A stretch of 64,000 bases of DNA from Panorpa germanica. Its lineage: Eukaryota; Arthropoda; Insecta; Mecoptera; Panorpidae. The position numbers and the translations under genes are program-made. Location of the stretch: the NCBI GenBank assembly GCA_963678705.1, contig OY783206.1, positions 15,821,807 through 15,885,806 of the forward strand, in the 5' to 3' direction. Positions within the stretch are counted from its first letter, which is position 1; every line of letters begins with the position of its first letter. The notes beneath the pieces were generated by a model. The model did no database searches. It saw only the letters and a list, made by a program, of their open reading frames with translations, and was not told the origin of the DNA. Positions 1 to 10,608 of this stretch are shown here, in pieces.

Positions 1-319
1 GTGATATATAAGTCATTCAATACATACATTTGTTTTAAAGTCTATTAATTATTATCCAAATTACTGTCTCATATTGACAGTTTACACAAATAAATTACGA
101 TACGGACATCGACGACTCGGGTCACTTCGTCTTTGCCTGGGGAGATCTTTTTTTTTTCTTTTTTTTTTTTTTATTACAAGGTAATTACAACTAAGCAAAT
201 TTGCTTATCTAGCAATTTTTATATATAATAAGTACAATAAGTATTCCAGATCCAATCCACTGACTAGTTCCGAAAGATTTATATTACACACTTCTTATTG
301 TGTGGTACAGTGGTAGATA

Positions 320-2473
320 TCACAGGGTCAGGTCTTGAGGCTTGGTCCTCTTCAATCTACGCAGATCTGTTCTCGTATCGAGTAACTGCAATATTTCATT
401 GTTGTGGTGGTCTTGTAGACGTAGCAAATGTCTACTCGCTGCCTTCTTGATTTCATCGTCTACGGTGGGCATCTTTAAGTCACGATGTAGATTTTCATTT
501 CTGATGTACCATGGCGCATCTGTAATACTACGCAATACTTTATTTTGAATCGTTTGTATTTTCTTCAAATTGGTTTTCTTGGTACAACCCCACAGTTGTA
601 TACCATAGGTCCAAATGGGTTTCAGTATTTGGTTGTATAATACCAGCTTGTTATGCACGGTCAGCTGTGAGTGCCTTCCCATTAACCAATTCATTTTTCT
701 GAGTTTAATATTTAGCTGCTCACTTTTCATTTTGACATGCTCCTTCCACTTGAGCTTCGCATCTAGTGGCATACCTAGGTATTTCGCTGTGTTGGAGTAA
801 GGTATTGTTTGAGAGTTGAGGGTAACTGCAAAAGGAATAGTTTTCCTGTTTGTAAAATTTATGTGCGTTGATTTGGCTTCGTTCAGCTTAATTCGCCATT
901 TCTTTGTCCACTTATAAACCTCATTAAGCGATTGCTGCAGTTTACTATTCACTTCTTCTTCTTTCTTCCCAGTAACCATTATTGCAGTGTCATCTGCGAA
1001 GGTAGCTATTGTGGCATTCTCAGGTTGTGGAATATCCCTTGTATATAATAAATACAAAACTGGTCCAAGGACGCTACCCTGGGGCACTCCTGCTTTTATT
1101 TGCTTCATCTCAGAGTACTCATCTTCTATTTTAACTCTAAAATGTCTACCTTTTAGATAGGATTTGAGAATGAGGTACCATTCAACAGGTAAATCCTTTT
1201 GCAATTTGTGTTCTAGTCCTTGGTGCCATACTTTATCAAACGCCTGTGCCACATCCAGAAAGACGCTGGAACATATTTGTTGCGTTTCAAGTGCTTTTTC
1301 GATGATATTAGTTATTCGATGAACCTGTTCTATTGTCGTGTGTTTATTTCTAAATCCGAATTGATGATCAGGAATTAGCCTTCTTTCATATATTATTGGC
1401 TTCAACCTTTTCAGGAGTAGTTTTTCAAATATTTTAGAAATAACTGGCAGTAGTGAAATTGGCCGGTAGCTTGTGACTTCATTTGGTGGTTTACCTGGTT
1501 TAAGTAACATTATCACTTCAGCTACTTTCCATTGGCTAGGGACGTAAAGTAGTCTGATAGCTGCATTAAAATGATGTAGGAGTTTTCTCAGTGCTATATC
1601 CGGTAATTCTTTAATTACCTTACCCGTTATAAGGTCAAATCCCGGGGCTTTTTTGGCATTCAAATCGGTCTTAATTATGTGTTTTAGTTCTTTGAGAGTT
1701 ACGTGAAGAATTTTGAAGTTGTCTTTTTTTGCAGTGCAAGCGATGTCTTCTTCGGTAGTCTGTCGAGGATATGGCTTAAATGTTTTCTCTAAATATTCAG
1801 CGAATAGGTCTGCTTTTTGCTTGTTGTTGACCATCCATGATCCGTCTTCTGTTTTGATGGGTGGGTTCTGGTTTTTCGGCCTCTTCAATGCTTTCGCTGC
1901 TTTCCATAATAAGTAGTCCGTTTCCTTGTCTGCAGAGAGCTTTCTCAGGTACCAAGCAAAGTTATCATTCTTGATTTCTTTCAGCAGTTCTTTTAAACTA
2001 TTAGCTAATGTATTTAGAATGGTTTTGTCCTGGGGTGCTCTAGTAATTTGCCATTTCTTTCTAGCTTTTCTTTTTTTGTTGACAAGTTCTCTAACCTCTT
2101 TTGGAAAATTGATATTAAAATTTTCTTTTACTTTTATTTTTGGAGAATTTCGCCATGCCGCATTTTGAATTGCTTTTACTAAAATGTCAACATCGTCTTC
2201 CAGTTCTTTAGGTGTTTTCAGCGGTATTTGTAAATGTATATCTTGTTCGAGATCTTTACGGTATCCTTCCCAGTCTGTTTTATGGTTAATGAGACTTGGT
2301 GGAGTACTTCTGATTATTATTGAACTACTAATGGTGAATATGATCGGTGTGTGATTTGATGATATTGTTTCATCACTAACTATGTGCATGTAGTTTGTTG
2401 AGAGCCTTTTTGTTATATAGAAATCAATGAGATTTGAAATTTTTTCATTATCTGTTGGCCAGTACGTTGGCAT
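320..2473 (-). CDS. LINE ORF2, reverse transcriptase (jockey-like)
   Basis: A 717-residue open frame. It begins in the end of the endonuclease (DFYITKRL, SSNHTPIIF), then a linker with KKRKARKKWQ, then the RT palm with YRPISLLPVISKIFEKLL, DHQFGFRNKHTT, SSVFLDVAQAFDKVWH, GVPQGSVLGP and TFADDTAIM (FADD catalytic box). The thumb contains KYLGMPLDAKLKWKEH and WTYGIQLWG. No RNase H domain follows, consistent with the jockey clade. The frame is uninterrupted for over 2 kb, so the insertion is not very old. Confidence 0.9.
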   Translation of the reverse strand: MPTYWPTDNEKISNLIDFYITKRLSTNYMHIVSDETISSNHTPIIFTISSSIIIRSTPPSLINHKTDWEGYRKDLEQDIHLQIPLKTPKELEDDVDILVKAIQNAAWRNSPKIKVKENFNINFPKEVRELVNKKRKARKKWQITRAPQDKTILNTLANSLKELLKEIKNDNFAWYLRKLSADKETDYLLWKAAKALKRPKNQNPPIKTEDGSWMVNNKQKADLFAEYLEKTFKPYPRQTTEEDIACTAKKDNFKILHVTLKELKHIIKTDLNAKKAPGFDLITGKVIKELPDIALRKLLHHFNAAIRLLYVPSQWKVAEVIMLLKPGKPPNEVTSYRPISLLPVISKIFEKLLLKRLKPIIYERRLIPDHQFGFRNKHTTIEQVHRITNIIEKALETQQICSSVFLDVAQAFDKVWHQGLEHKLQKDLPVEWYLILKSYLKGRHFRVKIEDEYSEMKQIKAGVPQGSVLGPVLYLLYTRDIPQPENATIATFADDTAIMVTGKKEEEVNSKLQQSLNEVYKWTKKWRIKLNEAKSTHINFTNRKTIPFAVTLNSQTIPYSNTAKYLGMPLDAKLKWKEHVKMKSEQLNIKLRKMNWLMGRHSQLTVHNKLVLYNQILKPIWTYGIQLWGCTKKTNLKKIQTIQNKVLRSITDAPWYIRNENLHRDLKMPTVDDEIKKAASRHLLRLQDHHNNEILQLLDTRTDLRRLKRTKPQDLTL

Positions 2474-2568
2474 TCCCGTGGATAGGAACTCACACTTATA
2501 ATCGCAACCTGCCTGCTAGAGCTCCTTTCCTTTGGCCGTGGTTAAGCGAGAGCCCCAGAAAGTGTTTT

Positions 2569-2988
2569 TTAGTTGAGATCTCCTCCAATGATAAATTTGT
2601 TGCCTAGAGTTTTAAAGAGATTTAAATAGTCTTGTTTTTTAAGATTATATCGTGGTGGACAATATATGGCTGCAATTTTGAATGCTTGGTTTTGTATTTT
2701 CATTGAAATTGTTGTAACTTGCATTTCTTCTATTTCAATGTTTACTTCTGCATTGTGTTTTACTCTTTCGTGAATAATTATAGCTGTTCCTCCCCTCGCT
2801 TTATTTGCTGGATGATTTGATTTGTAAATGCGATAATTATTGAGCTTGATATACGACTCCCGTGTGAAATGTGTTTCGGACACAAGGCATATATCAACTT
2901 TTTTAAGATGCATAAATAGTTCTAATTCGTGAATGCGTCCTTGCAATCCGTTGGCATTCCAGGCAGCTATTGTAATTACGTTATTCAT
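2569..2988 (-). CDS. LINE ORF2, apurinic-like endonuclease domain (N-terminal part)
   Basis: 139 residues opening with TIAAWNANGLQGRIHELE, then LVSETHF and IAAIYCPPR, ending GGDLN: the EEP (exonuclease-endonuclease-phosphatase) fold that nicks the target DNA for target-primed reverse transcription. The start ATG at 2988 overlaps the ORF1 stop. A frameshift after GGDLN ends this frame. In the next frame the sequence goes on with FWGSRLTTAKGKEL, the expected continuation, and runs into the RT frame at 2473. In an active element these would be one protein. Confidence 0.8.
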   Translation of the reverse strand: MNNVITIAAWNANGLQGRIHELELFMHLKKVDICLVSETHFTRESYIKLNNYRIYKSNHPANKARGGTAIIIHERVKHNAEVNIEIEEMQVTTISMKIQNQAFKIAAIYCPPRYNLKKQDYLNLFKTLGNKFIIGGDLN

Positions 2989-3730
2989 TTCTGTTTCTTT
3001 GTCGCATTGTTATCAAACCAGTTTCTAGTTTTTGTATTTTCTCAAAGATTTGTTTGTTTACATTTTGCTGCTCGTTCATATTGTTAAGAATTTGATTTAG
3101 CATTCCTTCTATTGTTCTTTTTTCTTCTCTACCGCTGGCAATCTGGCTGTATGTTTTAGGCGCTTCGCTGCTTCCGCTACTTGCTTGTATATTTGCAGGT
3201 TGAATCTCCTTTTCCTGTGTATACCTTCGTTGTACTTGTACTTGCTTCTTCTGCTTTGTAATATTGTCCCTTCTGTTTTGAAGTTCCATGGCTACTACAC
3301 ACCCTCTGTAGCTAGCTGGATGATCTCCTTTACAGTTGATGCATATGGGAGTCGTCTTTCTACTTACTGTACAAGATATGGTATTGTGTTTTCCAGCACA
3401 TCTCACACATCGTGAATCTTTATTGCAGTAGCTTTGAGTGTGATTAAACTCCTGACACCTCTTGCATTGTGGTATTAAACGTGTGTTTTTCCGAAGCGGT
3501 TCTATTTTTACTACTATATTTAGTATGTTTCTTATTTCATATATTTTGTCTATACTCTCCTTATTGTCAAAAGTTAGCATAAATAGCGGTAGTAACCGCT
3601 TCGTAGTCTCTCGTTTCTCGTTTATTTCTTTTTTGATTATGTTGATTACATCCAGCACTTTTAATCCTTTCCCTTTAAGATCTTCAATGATATCATTTTT
3701 GTCGCATGATGGATGCAGCCCTTTAGCCAT
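2981..3730 (-). CDS. LINE ORF1, gag-like nucleic-acid chaperone with zinc knuckles
   Basis: At least 249 residues. It begins within a PRE_C2HC-type region (IKVMAKGLHPSCDKNDI, counting the in-frame upstream codons), then has a run of CCHC zinc knuckles: CKRCQEFNHTQSYC, CVRCAGKHNTISC and CINCKGDHPASYRGC, at about residues 108-150. A polar C-terminal region with a possible coiled coil follows. In jockey elements this protein binds element RNA and forms the ribonucleoprotein particle. The frame extends upstream of Met 3730 to about 3870, so the true N-terminus is lost. Its last codons overlap the ORF2 start by 8 bases. Confidence 0.8.
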   Translation of the reverse strand: MAKGLHPSCDKNDIIEDLKGKGLKVLDVINIIKKEINEKRETTKRLLPLFMLTFDNKESIDKIYEIRNILNIVVKIEPLRKNTRLIPQCKRCQEFNHTQSYCNKDSRCVRCAGKHNTISCTVSRKTTPICINCKGDHPASYRGCVVAMELQNRRDNITKQKKQVQVQRRYTQEKEIQPANIQASSGSSEAPKTYSQIASGREEKRTIEGMLNQILNNMNEQQNVNKQIFEKIQKLETGLITMRQRNRNE

Positions 3731-4068
3731 GACTTTAATTGTTCTTTCGTTTTTATCCTCATAAGTATGCCATTGAAGTTTCTTATCATTTAGTTGGGCG
3801 GCTAATGCTCTGTACGCATTATGGTCAGGGGTATTTATCTTCCAGGCATTGTTGCTTAAAGAAGTGACTTTGCTTGAATTATTGGATCAAAAATTTTGGC
3901 AATATTCGACAAAATGGTTCTTTTCGTGACATTTTGTGATACGTTCGGTTTACTTATATTATATTCAATGACGTCGTTAGATGCGTCCCATTGTAATCCC
4001 AACGTCTTTATGGTATTGTCATCGATGGATTATTTTTGTTTCACATCTTTAGGTGGAATGCCTTCTAA

Positions 4069-4500
4069 CTATTTTAGTTCATTTGATGCCCATTGTCGCA
4101 TTCTTAATCCCCCAAGAGGAAGCAGTTTATGTAGTTGTTTGCGAATTTCAAGAGTTCTTTCAATGATATCAGATCCTTCTAAGCAATCGTCGACGTACAT
4201 TCTTTGAAGAGGGGCTGTCGCGGCTAATGGGAATTTATGATGTTCGTCTCGGGCTAGTTGATGGAAGCCTCGTATGGCCAGGAAGGAAGCTGGAGTCAGT
4301 CCGAATATAAGCACTTTGAATTCGTAAACTTTAATTACTCCATCAGGGTCAATCCAGGGTATACGTAGATATTTTCGATCTTCTGGACGAATAACAAATT
4401 GCTGATACATTTTTCCAATATCGCCAGTGAGGACATATTTATGTGTGCGGAAGCGAATGAGAGTTGTAAATAAACTATCCTGCAACATGGGACCGGTCAT
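4069..4500 (-). CDS. BEL/Pao reverse transcriptase fragment (fossil)
   Basis: A 143-residue frame with BEL/Pao reverse transcriptase features: LTGDIGKMYQQFVI (first catalytic aspartate region), FGLTPASFLA, and YVDDCLEGSD (the YVDD catalytic box). The sequence on its left continues with pol-like residues to about 3877, reading KRTILSNIAKIFDP, a conserved BEL motif after the RT palm. It belongs to the broken BEL element whose gag lies at 5036-5329. Confidence 0.8.
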   Translation of the reverse strand: MTGPMLQDSLFTTLIRFRTHKYVLTGDIGKMYQQFVIRPEDRKYLRIPWIDPDGVIKVYEFKVLIFGLTPASFLAIRGFHQLARDEHHKFPLAATAPLQRMYVDDCLEGSDIIERTLEIRKQLHKLLPLGGLRMRQWASNELK

Positions 4501-5035
4501 TAACTGCTCGTTCAGAGATATGCCAGAGTTACTCTTGGCCGAGCCGTCGAATACAATTCGTCTTTTAGTAGTGATGCTGGTTTCTTTAATTACTGCATGA
4601 TGGGGTAAAAAAGACCGTCATTGGAGTCAATTGGCTCCTTAACTTTGTTCATATATCCACGATCGATGTATTATTGAATAGAGACAGCATATTATTTCTT
4701 AAACTCAGGATCTCGTTGCATTTTGCAGAGAATACCTCGAAGTCGGTTCTCGGCCATCACTGGTGAGTCGCCTGGTGGGAGAGCAATTTCTTTAAAAGGT
4801 AACGCTAATATTGAGCGACCATCTTTGTCTCGAGTAAAGGTGCGGGAAAAGTGTTTCTCACATGCAATATCTTCAGCAGATGCGGGTACGCTTGAAGACG
4901 CGTACTCCTCTATTTTTGAGATTTTTTTTGGTTCAAATCTAATGTTTGTAGCCTTACAGAACAGTGTGGCATTTTCTTGAGTATTACCTGCAACGCTTCC
5001 TCCAATATTCCGACCTAATAACGTGTTTTGTAGAC

Positions 5036-5329
5036 TTACATTATGAATTCGCGGAAATAATCGCTTGTAAATAGTTTTTGCAATTTATAAATAATTTCTT
5101 CATCGGCGTCATCATGCTCCACGGCTGCATCGATATTCCGTAATTCATCCTGAATATTTTTGAGTCCGGCTATAACTGCTTCAACCTTTTCTGCGCACTC
5201 TTTCGCGAAATCTGCATCGACGTACTCGCCACCATCGTCTAGTAACTTTGAAAATCGTGTGATTTTCGATTGTATTTGTTTGCGTTGAGCGACAAGTACT
5301 ATTACACGTTTCTTGATTTCTTCAGCCAT
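5036..5329 (-). CDS. BEL/Pao gag, N-terminal part (fossil)
   Basis: A 97-residue frame starting MAEEIKKRVIVLVAQRKQ. It is highly charged and predicted helical, the usual look of the N-terminal region of BEL/Pao gag, which forms the particle inside the cell. It sits about 330 bases inside the LTR and just upstream of the recognisable pol sequence, the expected place for gag. It is part of a broken element and not a host gene. The family call rests mainly on position. Confidence 0.55.
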   Translation of the reverse strand: MAEEIKKRVIVLVAQRKQIQSKITRFSKLLDDGGEYVDADFAKECAEKVEAVIAGLKNIQDELRNIDAAVEHDDADEEIIYKLQKLFTSDYFREFIM

Positions 5330-5660
5330 GATGGATGGCTAATGGATTGAGCTAATTGTTGCTTTTATATGCTACTAGGCTCTCTCAGACTGTTACTGTG
5401 AGCCACACGACTTCACACTCCAAGCTTTCTTGAATGTTAGAAAATTCGAAGATTTGTGTTCTTCATGCACAATGAACGAATGTCATTTATGCACTACACA
5501 ATCTGTTGCACAATAATACGTTCGATTAGAGTACGATGGCTTGTGATCTGGATGCACTATGAAACTAATGGCATTCATGCACTACACAAGCTCTGGCACA
5601 ATCAAACGTTTTATTTTAGTTGCAAATAGTTCTCTTACTCACATCTGGCTCGAAGGACCA

Positions 5661-6140
5661 TGTTAAGTTTTATGAAAAACCTTTGGTTTTCTATAAGGGA
5701 CGTCGCGTAAGAACTTAATCGTGCGCGAATTTATTATGTATTTTTTATGTAATTTAATTAAATATATTTTATTCTATAAATCGCTATCGGGGTGTAGGGA
5801 TAACGTGACAACACGTTAGAATCCCTATATTAATATCAGGATTGCAAAACCTAACAAAAACGCACAGTGGAAATGCACACAGAAAATAAAGCCATTTTTG
5901 ATCACTCACTGGACATAATAGAACAAGTCCTGCATGTATAGTTCAAATTGCAAGAGTGCGTAAGTGATCTTCTCATGCTTTATGAGAGTTTATAAGAGCC
6001 GTTTAAATCTACGATATAATGGTGAAGTTTTACAATATATATTACAAACAATTTAGTGAGACAGTAATTTATCATTGCAGTGTAGGTTTATACGCCATAA
6101 CTTGTTTTAAGCATGTGTCGTCGCCGAACTCTCAATATAT
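5661..6140 (-). repeat. BEL/Pao long terminal repeat
   Basis: On the minus strand the repeat starts near TGAGAGTTCGGCG (about 6140) and ends AAACTTAACA at 5661, directly followed by the TGGTCCTTCGAGCC primer-site-like motif of the adjacent BEL internal region. About 330 bp of it recurs at 25750-26081 in the opposite orientation with high similarity. The outer boundary is uncertain: a second TGTTAGG near 5856 could be an alternative 5' end. Confidence 0.55.
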
Positions 6141-6639
6141 GTCTGCCATTGTACTTGGTTCTAGTAAGAGAGAAACATTCATTTGTATCGAATTTATTAT
6201 CTGGTAATTGAAAAGTTTTTGTCAAATCTTGCATGGATATAGGTAGCTAATAGATATGCATTTTTTTAATATTTAAGCATTTAAAACATGGAAATCAAAC
6301 TTTTTTTCAAATATATTTGTAACATAATATAATAAGAATATATGATTTTGTTTCCGACTGAATTTATAATCATATATTATAATAATATATTTTGCTAAAC
6401 TATTGTTAAAAATAAATGTAACTAAAATAATTTGTATTTTATGTGAGTTATGCTTATAATATATTGATAGAGTTGGCTATCAAGACCTCAAATATCCATT
6501 ATTTCTTGATACGAGTCAATATAAGCGGAGATATTAACAATTAACATCAGTTGTGTCCCTTTAAACGAGTTATTTGAAGGAGTGTAAAAGGGATTAATAA
6601 AAAAAGATTTCAGTTAGTTGTAAATTATACACTTTAATT
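6141..6639. other. AT-rich spacer with no recognised feature
   Basis: About 500 bases of low-complexity AT-rich sequence between the BEL LTR and a Gypsy remnant. No coding frame of interest, RNA gene or clear repeat end was seen. Confidence 0.5.
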
Positions 6640-8160
6640 TCTTCATTAACGTGGATGTTTCTCGTCTTTTACTTGTTATTACCATCTTGTATTTTAATTA
6701 TGTTATGTTCTTTTACATGTGTAGTGGCCATCGTATCTATTTCTTACTTTTGAAGCAAATCCTTCTCTAACGTAGACGATGTCATTCACTTTAATCTAAT
6801 GATTTTTTAGTTTATTAATAATTCGTTCTGTTGTTCTTTCTTTTTTATTTAAATGTTCTGTTTTGATGTTGACATTATACACACAATCATTAGATTCCTC
6901 ACACATTCATTATTCAACAATCATTAGGTTATTAAAATTCTGTTTCGAATATCGATTGTTGCATTTAATTTTTTTTAATAAATCAAGACCTATTAGTCCG
7001 TGTTATTTTTTCCTGAATCGGAATAAATATATTTTAAATTTGTTCTTTTCTTGAAATATTGGGAATAAAGGTATGCCTGCTAGTTGATTGTGTGTAGATG
7101 TTTGATGTGCTGTTTTTATAATAAATTAATTAAGGGAAATTTTTATAAATTAAATTTTGGATTTATTAGTGTTCTTGAAGAGCCTGTATCTATTTATAAT
7201 TTGGTATTGGAAACTGTTTCAATTATATTTAGTAATAATGGCAGTGCGTGGGTTTTATATTTTTTGTATTTCTGCGAAAATTTTATTCTTGGCTCTCTTG
7301 TTCAACATGAAGGTTTGCTCTTGGTTTTCTTCTTCAACGTAAAAGGTTTTATCGAAGTTTCTATCGATTTGAAAAGGTTTTTGGGGATATGTGTATTGGG
7401 GTACATATAGCTTTTGCATGCTGTTTTGGAGTACATACTGTCCCCACATGCTGTTCATACTGAACATGTGGTTTATTTTATTGACGATAGCTGTCGGTTG
7501 ATTTGTTAATAACAAATTTCAAATTATCACATTTATTGGTTCTAGATTCGTACATATTTTTGCTTTGGTTTTTCTTATATGTGAGAGTGTCTTCCATATT
7601 TGTGGATCTTGATGTTCTGGTAAATTGCCCCATTGGTTCATTTAGTCTCACTAAAAATCAAATCAAATCAAAATCATTCCAAAATCAATTTATCCTATTG
7701 TTTACTTTAAATATTAAAATTTTCTATTGATTCGTACGTTCTGCACCGTAAATATAAAGTTGTCTTTAGGCGTTGGCATCTATTATGAAATTGTTTGTAA
7801 AACAATCTTTTAACAGTGTATTTTCGGATCGTTGGTCTCCGAAGCTATCAGACAAAATTGTTCGCAATTCTCCCCAGGAGTTAATATCGCGTCCGCTTGT
7901 TACTATATTTGCATTTCCTGTTAATTTCGATTTGCATAGTGCCAACAAAAATATATTAGTTTCACTATGTGCATTTGTGGTGTCGCCACACCTTTGCATA
8001 AGCAATTCGCAATATTCCAAATAGCTAGACAAATCTGCAGGATCACCATTGAAATTCTGGATTAGATCTTTATAGTCGGTATGTGAGAATTGGCGTTTAA
8101 GTTCAAGTAATTAGGTTTATCAGGTAAAATATCAATATTGAACCAACTGCCTAAAGAAAT
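6640..8160 (-). mobile_element. Ty3/Gypsy remnant (fossil), gag plus an integrase-tail-like piece
   Basis: The minus strand at 7766-8110 reads as Gypsy gag: DYKDLIQNFNGDP, LEYCELLMQRCG, CKSKLTGNANIV, SWGELRTILSDSFGDQRS. A further gag-like frame (Gln- and Asn-rich) lies at 7255-7515. Around 6700-6800 the translation VNDIVYVREGFASKVRNRYDG resembles the tail of a Gypsy integrase. The element is old and broken in several places. No LTR pair was identified. Confidence 0.6.
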
Positions 8161-8690
8161 ACAATATTGCAGTGTGAATGTGCACAAGGCGTTTACTCGT
8201 TAACAATATATATTCGTAGTTGTCAAACTTTTCAACCGTTTATATGCAAAACCCTTTCAAAAAATACTTACTTTTAAATTTATATAGAACGTGTACCCTC
8301 TTCTGTTATCACTAAATGTCGTAGCTTCACCCGATTCTTTCTCTCTTTAGTGCACAAATAAGTCCGTTCAGTGGAAATAAGACATGTCCACCTGTGTTTA
8401 AATTTAGTTGCATTTTTGCTCTTGGTCGTGTAGCACCTCTATAGTTCATTTGAATAAGTCTTCTTAAAATATTTCATTCAATTTCAATTTTATTAAGTTT
8501 TACCATTTCTTTTTGTAAATGTATGTGCGTTTTTATGTGTGTGTTCAAATTCGTTACAATTTCACTTTTACTTTATTTTACGAATTTTTTGCTTATCTGA
8601 AATATTCTGTCTATCTGAAAGAACAAGTTAATTATTATAAATAATTTTTATTTGACATTTTCCATTAAGAAATAAATTGATTTTATATTT
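8161..8690. other. AT-rich spacer, nothing recognised
   Basis: About 530 bases between the Gypsy remnant and the first Helitron-like terminus. It may include decayed LTR or 5' UTR sequence of the Gypsy remnant, but no ends could be defined. Confidence 0.4.
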
Positions 8691-10407
8691 TCATTATAGT
8701 TTACCCCTGTCGCAAGTGACGTCTGTCTTTTATGTGTGAATTGAATTTCTTTCAAATTTTAATTCCATTTTTAAATTGAAATATTTAACTCGTTCTATAT
8801 AAATTTCACATATAAAATGAAATAATTTTTCATATAAACTGAATAAAAAAATATTTTTTTTTAACAAAATATAAAAAATACTAGCTTTTACCCCCGTCGC
8901 AAGCGACGTCTGTTTTTTGTGAGTGGCTTGAATTTCATGTCAAAATTTAATTCCATTTTTAAATTGAAATAATAAATAAACTCGTCCTATATTGATTTTA
9001 CATTTAATAACAATTAATTTTTCATCCAAACTGACTAAGAAAATACATTTTTTATATCAAAATAAAAAATATTTTGAATTTATGCGTTATTTGAACAACT
9101 TTTTTTCAAAATTTGGGATTTTTTTTTCGATTCGTAAATAAGTTACCAAGGTTAGCCTATATACAAAATTTCAACTTTCTAGCACAATTTTTACTCTCGG
9201 CAAATACTGCCCTCGTGCCCCCCAATAAAATTTTGAATTTTTTTTTATTAATAATATACTTAATTATTCTAGAATCCAGAATATGAACTTTCTCCAAAGT
9301 TCCCTACCGGGCCCCCGAATTTCTTTAACCCCCCCTTTTTCACTTTTTGAATTTCTAATTTTTGAGAATTGTCAGCATTGAATACCTTAATACACATGCA
9401 AAATTTCAACTTTCTATCTTTTACAAATTAAAAGTATTATTTTTTTTCAAGTTTTTCCAAAATTACGGGTTTCCAGGAAATTCAGGGAAAAATCCGGGGA
9501 CGCCAAAAGTCTTAAAATTTTTTTCTCTACGAAATAGGAAATTTTTAAAAACTTCCCTGGAGCTGTTTTCGAGATGCCATACAAAATTCGAACCAAACAT
9601 ATAAACACATAACATATAAGAATATAAATATACACTTGGGACATTATAATATACTTGAGTTTACCCCCGTCGCAATGCGACGTCTTTTTGGCGTGTATCA
9701 TTTGAATCCAATAAAATAATTCGTAATTAAATTTCATATTTAACTGTTCTATTTTTAAATTGAAATAATAAATAAACTCGCGCACATATACATACATATA
9801 AATTGACTAAAAAAATATTATTTTTTTTTTCAAAATAAAAAATATTTTCAATTTATGCGTTATTTGACCAACTTTTTTTCAAAATTTGGGATTTTTTTTT
9901 TTGATTCGTAAATAAGTTACCAAGGTTAGCCTATATACAAAATTTCAACTTTCTAGCACAGTTTTTACTCTCGGCAAATACTGCCCCCCGTGCCCCCAAA
10001 CAAAATTTTGAAATTTTGAACTTTTTTTTATTAATAATATACTTAATTATTCTAAAATCCAGAATATGAACTTTCTCCAAAGTTCCCTACCGGGCCCCCG
10101 AATTTCTTCAACCCCCCCTTTTTCACTTTTTGAATTTCTAATTTTTGAGAAATGTCAGCATTGAATACCTTAATACACATGCAAAATTTCAACTTTCTAT
10201 CTTTTACGAATTAAAAGTAATACAGCAAAAAAGGGTTCACTTTTTTTCCAGTTTTTCCAAAATTACGGGTTTCCAGGAAATTCAGGGAAAAATCCGAGGA
10301 CGCCAAAAGTCTTAGAATTTTTTTCTCTACGAAATAGGAAATTTTTAAAAACTTCCCTGCAGCCGTTTTCGAGATGCCATACAAAATTCGAACCAAACAT
10401 ATAAACA

Positions 10408-10508
10408 TATAAGAATATAAGAATATAAGAATATAAGAATATAAGAATATAAGAATATAAGAATATAAGAATATAAGAATATAAGAATATAAGACTATAA
10501 GAATATAA
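10408..10508. repeat. Microsatellite (AGAATATA)n
   Basis: About a dozen near-perfect tandem copies of an 8-base unit AGAATATA inside the second Helitron-like unit. The neighbouring unit at about 9610-9630 has only one or two copies, so the tract expanded in one unit. The long minus-strand open frames over it, rich in YSYILIFL, are artefacts of the repeat. Confidence 0.9.
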
Positions 10509-10608
10509 ATATACACCTGGGACATTATAATATATGATTTTCAATTTTTTCGTTATTTGACCAACTTTTCTAAGTTTTTAATATCTTTGTTTTGAAATAT
10601 GTTCGTAT

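Larger units (their letters stand above)
149..3876 (-). mobile_element. Jockey-like non-LTR retrotransposon, 5' truncated
   Basis: The order on the minus strand is ORF1 (about 3870-2981), ORF2 endonuclease (2988-2569), reverse transcriptase (2473-320), a 3' UTR of about 170 bases, and a poly(A) tail seen as a T-rich run at about 149-172 on the plus strand. ORF1 stop and ORF2 start overlap in ATGAATAA (2981-2988), as in jockey elements. ORF1 stays open upstream of its first Met (3730) to about 3870, where the element meets BEL sequence, so the 5' end is missing. ORF2 carries one frameshift just after the endonuclease motif GGDLN near 2570 and an in-frame stop near 2517. Otherwise it reads well, so the insertion is fairly recent. 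Confidence 0.85.
1..6140 (-). mobile_element. BEL/Pao LTR retrotransposon, broken fossil, with a LINE nested inside
   Basis: Parts on the minus strand: LTR at about 5661-6140, a primer-binding-site-like motif TGGTCCTTCGAGCC just inside it (about 5646-5660), a gag N-terminal frame (5036-5329), and reverse transcriptase sequence from about 5000 down to 3877 with motifs such as DIGKMYQQ and YVDDCLEGSD. At 60-148 a short stretch reads PGKDEVTRVVDVR, typical of the C-terminal domain after integrase in BEL/Pao pol. The jockey-like LINE at 149-3876 lies between these parts, so it is probably nested in the BEL element. The element is broken in several places and looks old. It continues off the left edge. 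A partial copy of the same LTR lies in opposite orientation at 25750-26081. Confidence 0.75.

Noticed and set aside
5856-5862. TGTTAGG (minus strand) as the BEL LTR 5' end, giving a 196-bp LTR
   Set aside because: The similar copy at 25750-26081 extends well upstream of this point, so a longer LTR is more likely. It is kept only as an alternative.
10408-10508. Short regular repeats that could be mistaken for a CRISPR-like array
   Set aside because: Units are 8 bp and contiguous with no spacers, and the genome is eukaryotic.
10211-10544. Two overlapping minus-strand frames of about 100 codons rich in YSYILIFL
   Set aside because: They are translations of the AGAATATA microsatellite inside a Helitron-like unit and carry no gene signal.
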